Positions 15,587 through 22,600 of a stretch of 22,600 nucleotides of DNA are shown one piece after another (the stretch's first letter is position 1; every line of letters starts with the position of its first letter). The translations under genes and the position numbers were made by a program. Source of the DNA: Rhodocyclaceae bacterium UBA5602 (lineage in GTDB: Bacteria > Pseudomonadota > Gammaproteobacteria > Burkholderiales > Rhodocyclaceae). The notes under the pieces were generated by a model. The model saw only the letters and a program-made list of their open reading frames with translations. It ran no database searches and was not told where the DNA came from. Where the stretch lies: contig DILC01000045.1 in NCBI GenBank assembly GCA_002424865.1, positions 1 to 22,600 on the forward strand. The letters run 5' to 3'.

Positions 15587-16508
15587 ACAGCTCAGCGCGC
15601 ATCTTGACCGCCCCCTATCGCCGCTGTATCTGCTGCATGGCGACGAGCCCTTGCTGGTCATCGAAGCGGCCGACGCCATACGCCAGGCCGCGCGCCGCCA
15701 AGGTTTTACGCAGCGTGAAGTGATTGTTGCCGGCAACCATTTCCGCTGGGACGACTTGTTTTTGGCGGCGGGCAACCTGTCCTTGTTTGGCGAAACCAAG
15801 CTCATTGATTTACGCATCCCCTCCGGCAAGCCCGGGCGCGAAGGCAGCGAAGCCCTGCAACGCTATATCAAAACCATCAACGCAGAAACGGTCACCCTCA
15901 TCACCCTGCCCGAGCTTGACTGGCAAGCCAGAAAAGCCACATGGGTCACGGCGTTAAGCCAGGCCGGCGTCGCCATTGAATGCAACGCCCCGCCCTTGGC
16001 GCGCTTGCCGCAATGGCTGGCCGAGCGCCTGGCGCGGCAAAAGCAAAGCGCCTCACCCGAAGGACTGGCTTTTTTGGCCACGCATGTGGAAGGCAATTTG
16101 CTCGCCGCGCATCAGGAAATCCAGAAGCTGGGCTTGATCTATCCCGCCGGCAAGATTGCCCTGGCGGACATTGAAACGGCGGTTTTAAACGTCGCGCGCT
16201 ATGACATTTCCGACCTGCGCGATGCGCTCAAAGCGCGCGACACCGTGCGCGCCGTGCGCACGCTGGAAGGGCTGGAAGCCGAAGGCGCGGCCCCCCCCCT
16301 GGTACTGTGGGCATTAGCCACCGAAGCACGCACCGCGAAAAATCGCCCGGCGCTCATGCAAGCCGCCAAAATTGACCGCCTGATCAAAGGCCTGGTCACG
16401 GGCAACTTGTGGGATGAATTTTTGCAACTGGCGTTACGCTTGACCCGGCCTGCTACGCGGCCAGGCCCTGGAACATCTGCCCGCATGGCCATTAAACCCG
16501 CCCATTAA
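15570..16508 (+). CDS. holA: DNA polymerase III subunit delta
   Basis: Opens the beta clamp as part of the clamp-loader complex of the replisome. The start at 15570 gives 312 residues beginning MQLRLEQLSAHLDRPLSPLYLLHGDEPLL, the normal N-terminus, and has an AGAGGG ribosome binding site; an ATG 10 codons upstream is less likely. Family segments include LSLFGETKLIDLR, FLATHVEGNLLAAHQEIQKL (about 166-185) and DRLIKGLVTGNLWDEFLQLALRL near the end. The protein is shorter than E. coli HolA (343). Its last 20 or so residues (TRPATRPGPGTS...) are low in structure. The gene contains a run of nine C at 16291-16299. It overlaps lptE by 17 bp. Confidence 0.93.
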   Translation: MQLRLEQLSAHLDRPLSPLYLLHGDEPLLVIEAADAIRQAARRQGFTQREVIVAGNHFRWDDLFLAAGNLSLFGETKLIDLRIPSGKPGREGSEALQRYIKTINAETVTLITLPELDWQARKATWVTALSQAGVAIECNAPPLARLPQWLAERLARQKQSASPEGLAFLATHVEGNLLAAHQEIQKLGLIYPAGKIALADIETAVLNVARYDISDLRDALKARDTVRAVRTLEGLEAEGAAPPLVLWALATEARTAKNRPALMQAAKIDRLIKGLVTGNLWDEFLQLALRLTRPATRPGPGTSARMAIKPAH

Positions 16509-16543
16509 CTTGCCCATCCACTTGATTATCCAAGGATAGCTTC

Positions 16544-17800
16544 ATGACACTCCAAGACAAGCTAACGCACATCGGCCAAGCGGCACGCGCCGCCTCACGC
16601 GCCGTGGCGCGCGCCTCCACCCGCGATAAAAATGCCGCGCTCATCGCCATGGCCAACGCCATCCGCAACCAGAAAGAACAGCTGCTCGCCGCCAATGCCG
16701 ACGACCGCGCCACCGCCCGCGCCAAGGGTCTGGATGCGGCGATGACAGACCGCCTGACACTGACCGAAAAAGGCATAGAAGCCATGGCAGAAGGACTGGA
16801 GCAAGTGGCCGCGCTGCCCGACCCGGTAGGCGAAGTCACTGATTTAAAACGCCGCCCGTCAGGCATACAGGTCGGCAAAATGCGCGTGCCGCTCGGCGTT
16901 GTGGGCATCATTTATGAAGCGCGCCCGAACGTCACGGCAGACGCCGCCGCACTTTGCTTGAAATCCGGCAACGCCGCCATTTTGCGCGGCGGCAAGGAAG
17001 CCATCCGCAGCAACCAGGCCATTGCCGCTTGCGTAAAACAAGGGCTGGCTGCGGTCGGCCTGCCGGAAACCGCAGTCCAGGTGATCGACACCACCGACCG
17101 CGCCGCCGTGGGCTATCTCATCACCATGCCGGAATATGTCGACGTCATCGTGCCGCGTGGCGGCAAAGGCTTGATCGAGCGCATATCAAGGGAAGCGCGC
17201 GTGCCGGTGATCAAGCATCTGGATGGCAATTGCCACGTGTATGTGGATAGCGCCGCCGACCCGCAAAAAGCCATCAACATTGTTGAAAACGCCAAGACAC
17301 AGCGGCTGGGCACATGCAACACCGCCGAATCCCTGCTCATCGCACGCCCGGTCGCGGCAAGCTTGTTGCCCAAAATCGCCGCGATGCTCACCGCAAACGG
17401 CGTGGAGATCCGCGGTTGCGAGGAAACCTGCGCACTGGTGGCGAATGCCAAACCCGCCACGATCGAGGACTACGCCACCGAATTTCTGGCAGCGATTATT
17501 TCCTGCAAAGTGGTGGCCGATATTGATGAAGCCATGGCCCACATCAACCAATACTCTTCCGCGCACACCGAAGCCATCGTCACGGAAAACTACACCACCG
17601 CCCTGCGCTTTTTGCGCGAAGTCGATTCCGCCTCCGTCATGGTGAATGCCTCCACACGCTTTGCCGATGGCTTTGAATACGGCCTGGGCGCCGAAATCGG
17701 CATCTCCACCGACAAGTTCCACGCCCGCGGGCCGGTGGGTCTGGAAGGACTGACCTCGCAAAAGTGGATCGTGCTGGGAAATGGCGAAGTGCGCGGGTAA
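16544..17800 (+). CDS. proA: Gamma-glutamyl phosphate reductase
   Basis: Reduces gamma-glutamyl phosphate to glutamate semialdehyde with NADPH in proline synthesis. It has 418 residues, the usual length. Recognisable segments are PLGVVGIIYEARPNVTADAAALCLKSGNA, the catalytic Cys258 in RLGTCNTAESLL, PRGGKGLIERI, and the C-terminal TDKFHARGPVGLEGLTSQKW, all hallmarks of the family. An AAGGA ribosome binding site lies 7 bases upstream. It is the last gene of leuS-lptE-holA-proA, 35 bp after holA. The proB kinase partner is not next to it. Confidence 0.97.
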   Translation: MTLQDKLTHIGQAARAASRAVARASTRDKNAALIAMANAIRNQKEQLLAANADDRATARAKGLDAAMTDRLTLTEKGIEAMAEGLEQVAALPDPVGEVTDLKRRPSGIQVGKMRVPLGVVGIIYEARPNVTADAAALCLKSGNAAILRGGKEAIRSNQAIAACVKQGLAAVGLPETAVQVIDTTDRAAVGYLITMPEYVDVIVPRGGKGLIERISREARVPVIKHLDGNCHVYVDSAADPQKAINIVENAKTQRLGTCNTAESLLIARPVAASLLPKIAAMLTANGVEIRGCEETCALVANAKPATIEDYATEFLAAIISCKVVADIDEAMAHINQYSSAHTEAIVTENYTTALRFLREVDSASVMVNASTRFADGFEYGLGAEIGISTDKFHARGPVGLEGLTSQKWIVLGNGEVRG

Positions 17801-17816
17801 ATTAATCACGGGAGAT

Positions 17817-17852
17817 GATGGCCGGCATGCAGCCGCGGCCTTCGCCATCTTT
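17817..17852 (+). terminator. Weak candidate terminator after proA
   Basis: GATGGC (17817-17822) can pair with GCCATC (17844-17849), with an inner CGGC/GCCG hairpin, and only TTT follows. It lies 17 bp past the proA stop. The rest of the gap to 18012 shows only a 7-bp inverted repeat (CAGCTTT 17892-17898 with 17920-17926). Confidence 0.3.
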
Positions 17853-18012
17853 AGCGCCTGGCTGCCACCGCCCAAGGGAGCCCTCCAGGGACAGCTTTGC
17901 GCGTCTTGCGGCCGGATTTAAAGCTGCGCGCCGTCCCGCCAGCGCCGACTTTTCCGGGCAACACGCATCAGGCCAAACCCCGGTTCATGCCGCCATGCGC
18001 ATTCCACGCGCC

Positions 18013-19521
18013 TTACTCCACGCCCTTCACCAAGCTCCCCGCCTTGACCGTCCCGTCCGGATAAGCGCCATTGATCAGGCGCAATTGCGCTTCCGCATTG
18101 GGCAAGCTCGCTGGTGCGCGTTTGCCCAACTGGGCAAAGCCGCCCGCCGGAAACGTCACCACCTTGATCCGCCAAGGCTTGGCGAGTGCGCGGTCTTTGT
18201 CACTGAGCGCGCGGAAGGTTTTTTCTGCGGCCAGCATCGTGCCGCGCTCGCGCTGCAAAATCGCCGCATTTTTTGCCATGTGCATAAAAAGATAATGCTG
18301 CTGTTCAGGCCCCGTAATAATTGTCGCATCCACGCTTTGCGTGCCGGCTTGGCTACCCGGCTGTCCATTCGCCTGCACGCGCGCCGTGCCGACAAAATTC
18401 GTCGCCGCAAAGCCATTGATTGTCGTTTGCGACGTGCGGCCATTGACCGGGTTAAACAGCTTTTGCACGATCTCGGCATGCGTTGCGTCCGCCTTGGCGG
18501 GCACCGTACGCATGACCAGCGCCGCATCCCCCGCACCGTTAATCACCGTCAAATCGCTGGATGAATTCTGTATGCGCCAGCCCGGCGGCGCGGTCAGGGC
18601 AAAGCCCAGCGGCTCATGAAAGAATTGCTGTCCGCGCGTCACGCCTTCTTCCCTGCCCTCGCCAAAAAAAATGCCGTTGATTGCCTGCAAATAGCGCTCG
18701 CGCCCGGTGTCGGCCCTGGGATTGTGATTGAGTAAAGCGGTCTGGCGGATATCCTCCAAACGCTTCTCGCTACTGGGGTGGGACGCCAGCCAATTAGCCC
18801 GCGGCGGCGCCGTGCGCCCTTCTTTCTTCGCCATGTCCGCGGCAAACGCTTCCTGGTTCTTGAGCATCTCGATCACATCAATCATGCGTGCCGAATCGTA
18901 GTTATTCTTGGCCAGGTACTCCGCACCCAGCTGATCCGATTGCGACTCCTGACCGCGGCTGTAAGACGCGATATAACCCGCCGCCGTGATTTGCGAGACC
19001 TGATTGGTCAAATCCCCCGCCCCGCCATAGCCCTTGCTCTCCAGCACCGCCCCCAGCACATTCGCCAGCAACACGCCCACCCCCGCCGCCTGCTGGCGCG
19101 TAGCGCGCTGCGAGGCATGGCGGGCCGTCACGTGGCCAATCTCGTGGCCGATCACGCCCGCTAACTCAGCCTCGTCATTCAAATACGCCAAAATCCCGCG
19201 CGTGACATACACATAACCGCCCGGCAAGGCAAACGCATTGATCTCCGGGCTGTCCAGCACCGTGAAATGCCACTCCAGATCCGCCCGTTGCGAGGCCTTG
19301 GCCAGCTTCTGGCCGATGCTATTGACATACGCCTGCACCGCCGGATTATCCAGCGCGCGATATTCCTTCAGCACTTCCTGATGCGCCTTTTGCCCCTCGG
19401 CCAGCTCGGTGCGCTCATCCATCACCGTGCGCTCATATTCGCCTGTCACCGGATTGCGCACCGTCGCGCATGACGTCAGCAAAGCAGCCACTAAAAAAGA
19501 TAAAACCAGACGATTTTTCAT
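18013..19521 (-). CDS. M48 family zinc metalloprotease lipoprotein
   Basis: Periplasmic protease of the kind that clears misassembled outer-membrane proteins (BepA/LoiP-like), presumably membrane-anchored. A lipoprotein signal with lipobox LTSC (C18) begins the protein. The M48 domain has HEIGH (126-130) followed by VTARHASQ, and E192 in RGQESQSDQLGAEYL as the third zinc ligand. The ASHPSSEKRL segment (246-255) is typical of the family. Unlike BepA there is no obvious TPR region; instead the C-terminal half (about 300-502) has a GWRIQNSSSDL beta-type domain and a short Pro/Gly tail. Length is 502 residues. The ribosome binding site AAAGG is 9 bases upstream. It stands alone between convergent proA and a divergent DUF2238 gene. 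Confidence 0.92.
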   Translation of the reverse strand: MKNRLVLSFLVAALLTSCATVRNPVTGEYERTVMDERTELAEGQKAHQEVLKEYRALDNPAVQAYVNSIGQKLAKASQRADLEWHFTVLDSPEINAFALPGGYVYVTRGILAYLNDEAELAGVIGHEIGHVTARHASQRATRQQAAGVGVLLANVLGAVLESKGYGGAGDLTNQVSQITAAGYIASYSRGQESQSDQLGAEYLAKNNYDSARMIDVIEMLKNQEAFAADMAKKEGRTAPPRANWLASHPSSEKRLEDIRQTALLNHNPRADTGRERYLQAINGIFFGEGREEGVTRGQQFFHEPLGFALTAPPGWRIQNSSSDLTVINGAGDAALVMRTVPAKADATHAEIVQKLFNPVNGRTSQTTINGFAATNFVGTARVQANGQPGSQAGTQSVDATIITGPEQQHYLFMHMAKNAAILQRERGTMLAAEKTFRALSDKDRALAKPWRIKVVTFPAGGFAQLGKRAPASLPNAEAQLRLINGAYPDGTVKAGSLVKGVE

Positions 19522-19605
19522 GTCGAAACACCTTTATTCAAGCCAACCAAACCGATCAATCCATGCCGCCTTGACAACCCGCCAGCCCACCGCAACAAGC
19601 GCCAT

Positions 19606-19634
19606 AGCTTACTGCTTGGGGCAAGCCTCGGCAA
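19606..19634 (-). promoter_or_regulatory. Weak candidate promoter for the M48 gene
   Basis: On the minus strand TTGCCG (19634-19629) and TAAGCT (19611-19606) are 17 bp apart, but match only 4/6 and 3/6 of the consensus. The remainder of the 19522-19745 gap shows nothing further of note on this strand. Confidence 0.25.
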
Positions 19635-19745
19635 TCATCGGCGACAGGACATCATCCACACTTCAGCCTGATTGCAAATTGGGAATCGCTGGCAAAGCCA
19701 CCCATCAAGCAAAGCGAAACCACTGCGGTGTTAATATCCTGACCC

Positions 19746-20402
19746 ATGCAAAACCATCGGCTGAACCGCTTGCGCCTTGCGCTCCTCGCCATTGTGCTGG
19801 GGGCGTTGTCCGTTTCAGCGCTTGCCCCGTTTGAGCGCACGGTCTGGTGGGCTGAGGTAATGCCCGTGCTCATCACCGTGCCCATTTTGCTTGTCACGGC
19901 GCGGCGTTTCCCACTGACGCCACTGGCCTATTGTCTCATCGCCTTTTTCGCCCTGATCCTGATCCTCGGCGGCGCGTACACCTACGCCAGAGTGCCTATC
20001 GGTTTTTGGCTGCAGGATATTTTCGGTTTTGCGCGCAACCCATACGATCGCGTCGGCCATTTCTTTCAGGGCGTCACGCCCGCCATCCTGGGACGCGAAC
20101 TGTTGCTGCGCACCTCGCCGCTGCGGCCAGGCAAGTGGCTTTTTTTCCTGCTGGTGCTAGCCTGTCTTGGCATCAGCGCCAGTTACGAACTGGTCGAATG
20201 GGCGTCAGCAGTCTTCTGGGGCGACGGCTCAGCCGCCTTTCTTGGCACCCAGGGCGACCCATGGGATGCCCAATGGGACATGTTCATGGCGCTGCTCGGC
20301 GCAGTGGGCGCCCTGCTGCTGCTCGGCAGCCTGCACGATCGCCAGCTGCGCAGAATGCAGGCATGGTTGGGCGATGAAAACACAGCGGCATCGGCTGATT
20401 GA
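19746..20402 (+). CDS. DUF2238 (YjdF-like) inner-membrane protein
   Basis: Integral membrane protein of unknown role. The 218 residues contain about five hydrophobic segments, near residues 7-27, 35-50, 56-78, 130-152 and 178-196. Family marks are NPYDRVGHFFQGVTPA (about 98-113), YELVEWASAVFWG and FLGTQGDPWDAQWDM, with conserved Asp, His and Glu in membrane-edge positions. No ribosome binding site is seen; TAATAT at 19732-19737 would place a transcription start within a few bases of the ATG, so the message may be almost leaderless. It is convergent with the zinc-ribbon gene. Confidence 0.88.
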   Translation: MQNHRLNRLRLALLAIVLGALSVSALAPFERTVWWAEVMPVLITVPILLVTARRFPLTPLAYCLIAFFALILILGGAYTYARVPIGFWLQDIFGFARNPYDRVGHFFQGVTPAILGRELLLRTSPLRPGKWLFFLLVLACLGISASYELVEWASAVFWGDGSAAFLGTQGDPWDAQWDMFMALLGAVGALLLLGSLHDRQLRRMQAWLGDENTAASAD

Positions 20403-20423
20403 TGGTGCGGCGACATCCCAATC

Positions 20424-20453
20424 CCGGCCAGTCCGCAAACATATTCTGGCCGG
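20424..20453. terminator. 8-bp inverted repeat between convergent genes, possible terminator
   Basis: CCGGCCAG (20424-20431) pairs perfectly with CTGGCCGG (20446-20453) across a 14-base loop, in the 60-bp gap between two convergent genes. No T run follows on either strand. Confidence 0.35.
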
Positions 20454-20462
20454 ATCAATAAT

Positions 20463-21278
20463 TCACGCACTGCGCCGCTGATAAGCCCGCCACAGTACTC
20501 CCGCCGCCCAGCCTACGGCAGCCAGCGCCAGCAGCGCGCCGACTATCCGCACCAAGCGCCCCCAAGCCTGTGCATGCTGCAGCCCGCCGATGGTTTCGAA
20601 CAGATAAATCCAGTCATGCGGGCCGTCCTCGCCGGTGTGGCCGCCAAGCAAGGTGAGCTGCGGGTGAAGCGCGTCATAAATGTAGGGCGCCAGATCAATC
20701 AGGCTGATGCCCGCCCACCACAAGCACACCGCCGCGCCAAACGGATCGCGGTTTTTGCGCAGGAAGGCGGCGCCAATGGCGAGCGGCAACAACACCTGAA
20801 ACAGGCTGCCACCCGCGATGGTGAGGAACTCGCCGAACGGCATGAACAGCACATGCCCGGCTTCGTGGATGGGCAGCAGGATGTTGTGCATGAAGCTCCG
20901 GAACACTTCGCCATCGGTCACGTCCCGCGTCATCAGGAACACGCCCCAAACCGCCAGGCCGAACAGAACGGCCGCACGCACCGCCAAAAACGCAGGGTCA
21001 CCCGCATCCCTGCCGGGCAAGCTCAACAAGTTCGCACGCCAGGAATCAGCCGCTGCATCCTCTTCGCCCAACCCATGGTTGCGCTCTCTCCGTTGCGCCA
21101 ACGCGCCCCGCAGGCTTGAGTCCGTCTCTGGAAAGTACCCTTGGGGTGCCGACTTTGTAACGCGCTGTGGCGGCCACTTGTGCATATACACGCCGCAGGC
21201 CGGGCAGGCATCCGTCGCGCCCAGCGGCTGCGGTGGCAGATGGCCGCATTTGGGACAAACCTTAAAAGGCGCTGGCAT
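20463..21278 (-). CDS. Zinc-ribbon membrane protein with HEAGH motif (possible M50-like peptidase)
   Basis: The function is not established. Residues 1-36 form a zinc ribbon with CPKC (8-11) and CPAC (25-28). A charged linker follows, of which residues about 42-61 are encoded by the 60-bp repeat. The rest is a membrane domain with hydrophobic segments near 98-116, 150-171, 182-198 and 243-263. In the membrane domain lie HEAGH (138-142), which matches the HExxH zinc site of M50/S2P intramembrane proteases, and DLAPYIYDA (195-203), whose Asp could be a third ligand. This makes a membrane-embedded metalloprotease plausible but unproved. The gene lies 56 bp after the HerA-like gene, with no visible ribosome binding site, because a tandem repeat fills the leader. 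Confidence 0.8.
   Translation of the reverse strand: MPAPFKVCPKCGHLPPQPLGATDACPACGVYMHKWPPQRVTKSAPQGYFPETDSSLRGALAQRRERNHGLGEEDAAADSWRANLLSLPGRDAGDPAFLAVRAAVLFGLAVWGVFLMTRDVTDGEVFRSFMHNILLPIHEAGHVLFMPFGEFLTIAGGSLFQVLLPLAIGAAFLRKNRDPFGAAVCLWWAGISLIDLAPYIYDALHPQLTLLGGHTGEDGPHDWIYLFETIGGLQHAQAWGRLVRIVGALLALAAVGWAAGVLWRAYQRRSA
21097..21156. repeat. 60-bp direct repeat, copy 1, inside the zinc-ribbon membrane protein gene
   Basis: Identical at all 60 bases to 21563-21622. Read on the minus strand, its first base is a third codon position of the host gene, giving the peptide KSAPQGYFPETDSSLRGALA in the linker after the zinc ribbon. Flanking bases differ from those of copy 2 and no target-site duplication is obvious. 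Confidence 0.95.
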
Positions 21279-21280
21279 GT

Positions 21281-21326
21281 AGCTGACTTAGCGGCTGACT
21301 TAGCGGCTGACTTAGCGGCTGGCTCA
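21281..21326. repeat. 12-bp tandem repeat between the HerA-like and zinc-ribbon genes
   Basis: The unit GCGGCTGACTTA occurs perfectly at 21291-21302 and 21303-21314, preceded by a partial copy (21281-21290) and followed by a diverged one (21315-21326). It fills most of the 56-bp gap between the stop at 21335 and the ATG at 21278. On the minus strand each unit carries a TAA in frame with that ATG. Confidence 0.93.
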
Positions 21327-21334
21327 GCGAAAAC

Positions 21335-22600
21335 TCAGCGCCGCCGTCCGCCGAGAATGGAGCCCAGCACGCCGCGGATGATTTCGCGGCCGACTTGCGA
21401 ACCCATCGTGCGCGCTGCGCTTTTCACGGCCGCTTCGAGCACGCCCTGGCGGCGGCTTCCGCCGCCGAACATGTCGCCCAGGGTATCCAGCAGGCCGCCA
21501 CCTGACGGCTGCGCGCCATCAGCGTCGCGGTTTACGTCCTGTACGCCGTTGTTCGCCGTCTTGCCAACGCGCCCCGCAGGCTTGAGTCCGTCTCTGGAAA
21601 GTACCCTTGGGGTGCCGACTTTTTCATTCGCTTTCGCGCTCAGTTTTTCAAACGCCGAATCGCGGTCGACCGTTTTTTCGTAATGTCCGGCGAGCAGCGA
21701 ATTGTTGATCGCGGCACGGCGCTCATCCGCCGTCATCGGCCCGATGCGTGACGAAGGCGGCAATACAAACGCCCGCTCGACCACCGTCGGCCGGCCTTGT
21801 TCATCCAGAAACGAGACCAGCGCTTCGCCCACGCCCAATTCGGTAATCGCCGCCACCGCATCAAACGCCGGGTTGGCGCGCAAGGTATCGGCCGCCGCTT
21901 TGACGGCTTTCTGGTCGCGCGGCGTGAAAGCGCGCAAGGCATGCTGCACGCGGTTGCCGAGTTGGCCGAGCACGGTGTCGGGAATGTCCAGCGGATTTTG
22001 CGTGACGAAAAAAATGCCCACGCCTTTCGAGCGGATCAGGCGCACGACTTGCTCAATTTTTTGCAGCAAGGCGGACGGCGCATCATCAAACAAAAGATGC
22101 GCCTCATCAAAGAAAAACACCAGCTTGGGTTTGTCCAGGTCGCCCGCTTCGGGCAGTTGCTCGAACAATTCGGCCAGCAGCCAGAGCAGGAAACAGGCAT
22201 ACAGGCGCGGCGAGTTCATGAGCTTATCCGCCGCGAACACGTTGATCATGCCGCGCCCGCGCAGTGCGCCAGAGCCGGTTTGCATGAGGTCGTCAATATT
22301 CAGCATCGGTTCGCCGAAGAACCGGTCGCCGCCCTGCTCTTCAAGCGTCAATAGCCCGCGCTGAATGGCGCCGATGGAGGCGGCCGAGACATTGCCATAG
22401 CCGGTGCGGAACTCATCCGCATGCTCGCCCACAAACCGCACCATGGCGCGCAGGTCTTTCAAGTCGAGCAGCAGCAAGCCCTGATCATCCGCAATCTTGA
22501 ACACCAGTTGCAACACGCCCGCTTGCGTTTCGTTCAAATCCAGCAGGCGGCCAAGCAGCAACGGCCCCATGTCGGAAATCGTGGCGCGCACCGGATGGCC
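21335..22600 (-). CDS. HerA-like ATPase of the DUF853 (YjgR) family, N-terminus beyond the window
   Basis: Predicted FtsK/HerA-type P-loop ATPase, possibly a DNA translocase; the family's role is not settled. The frame is open to the window edge (421 residues visible). E. coli YjgR is about 500 residues, so roughly the first 80, including Walker A, lie outside. Very typical segments are GPLLLGRLLDLNETQ, YGNVSAASIGAIQR, LVFFFDEAHLLF (Walker B), RLIRSKGVGIFFVTQNPLDIPD and LGQLGNRVQHALRAFTPRDQKAVK. The C-terminal DUF853 end SILGGRRR is intact. The 60-bp repeat encodes 20 residues ending 75 residues before the C-terminus, in the variable linker after SAFEKL. It is upstream of, and probably cotranscribed with, the zinc-ribbon gene. 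Confidence 0.93.
   Translation of the reverse strand, partial: GHPVRATISDMGPLLLGRLLDLNETQAGVLQLVFKIADDQGLLLLDLKDLRAMVRFVGEHADEFRTGYGNVSAASIGAIQRGLLTLEEQGGDRFFGEPMLNIDDLMQTGSGALRGRGMINVFAADKLMNSPRLYACFLLWLLAELFEQLPEAGDLDKPKLVFFFDEAHLLFDDAPSALLQKIEQVVRLIRSKGVGIFFVTQNPLDIPDTVLGQLGNRVQHALRAFTPRDQKAVKAAADTLRANPAFDAVAAITELGVGEALVSFLDEQGRPTVVERAFVLPPSSRIGPMTADERRAAINNSLLAGHYEKTVDRDSAFEKLSAKANEKVGTPRVLSRDGLKPAGRVGKTANNGVQDVNRDADGAQPSGGGLLDTLGDMFGGGSRRQGVLEAAVKSAARTMGSQVGREIIRGVLGSILGGRRR
21563..21622. repeat. 60-bp direct repeat, copy 2, inside the HerA-like ATPase gene
   Basis: Identical at all 60 bases to 21097-21156, offset 466 bp. Read on the minus strand its first base is a first codon position, giving KVGTPRVLSRDGLKPAGRVG in the linker between the ATPase core and the C-terminal region. 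The frame thus differs from that used in copy 1. Confidence 0.95.

Noticed and set aside
17853..18012. Short minus-strand peptide GKVGAGGTARSFKS... resembling KKVGAGKTAEKS of the ORF at 12066
   Set aside because: The likeness covers about ten residues, the frame has only a GTG start without a ribosome binding site, and chance is a sufficient explanation in Lys/Arg/Gly-rich frames.
17815..18564. 249-codon plus-strand frame after proA, preceded by GGGAG
   Set aside because: Most of it is antisense to the C-terminal part of the M48 gene, and its Arg/Pro/Ala-rich content looks like a shadow frame.

Overview
This window looks like chromosome from a GC-rich Gram-negative bacterium, most likely a betaproteobacterium. 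The evidence is gene order and protein type: surE-pcm-nlpD; rpsF-priB-rpsR-rplI-dnaB with a separate PriB; hrcA-hemH; leuS-lptE-holA-proA; and an HD-GYP protein with a DUF3391-type N-terminus. I cannot name a genus from sequence alone. Most of the window is housekeeping DNA with short gaps. I see no rRNA or tRNA genes, CRISPR array, insertion sequence or prophage.

Layout. 1-961 (-): M20 amidohydrolase, cut by the window edge. 1073-3496 (-): nlpD, pcm and surE as an overlapping operon, read surE to nlpD; no rpoS follows nlpD. 3714-5018 (+): FemAB/GNAT-like COG3146 protein with an unusual low-complexity insert. 5140-8283 (-): rpsF-priB-rpsR-rplI, a clear terminator, then dnaB with a helically spaced cluster of DnaA-box-like sites upstream. 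8489-10640 (+): hrcA and hemH. 10659-11891 (-): HD-GYP phosphodiesterase. 11892-12358: the only long gap, holding a 31-codon ORF with a very good ribosome binding site and the leuS promoter region. 12359-17800 (+): leuS-lptE-holA-proA. 18013-19521 (-): M48 metalloprotease lipoprotein. 19746-20402 (+): DUF2238 membrane protein. 20463-22600 (-): HerA-like ATPase (cut by the edge) followed by a zinc-ribbon membrane protein with an HEAGH motif.

How the genes work together. Several serve the envelope: NlpD (amidase activation), LptE (LPS export) and the M48 lipoprotein. Others serve replication: DnaB, PriB, HolA and possibly DnaA control. Translation is represented by S6, S18, L9 and LeuRS. SurE and Pcm are survival and repair functions. 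HrcA, HemH, ProA and the HD-GYP protein add heat-shock control, haem, proline and cyclic-di-GMP turnover.

The most unusual signal is at the right end. A perfect 60-bp direct repeat lies inside both neighbouring genes, the HerA-like ATPase and the zinc-ribbon membrane protein. It is read in a different frame in each, and in both it falls in an apparent linker. Its length is a multiple of three and five of its six frames are open. This is the behaviour expected of a small mobile repeat that tolerates insertion into coding sequence, comparable in concept to the Rickettsia palindromic elements. A 12-bp tandem repeat separates the same two genes.
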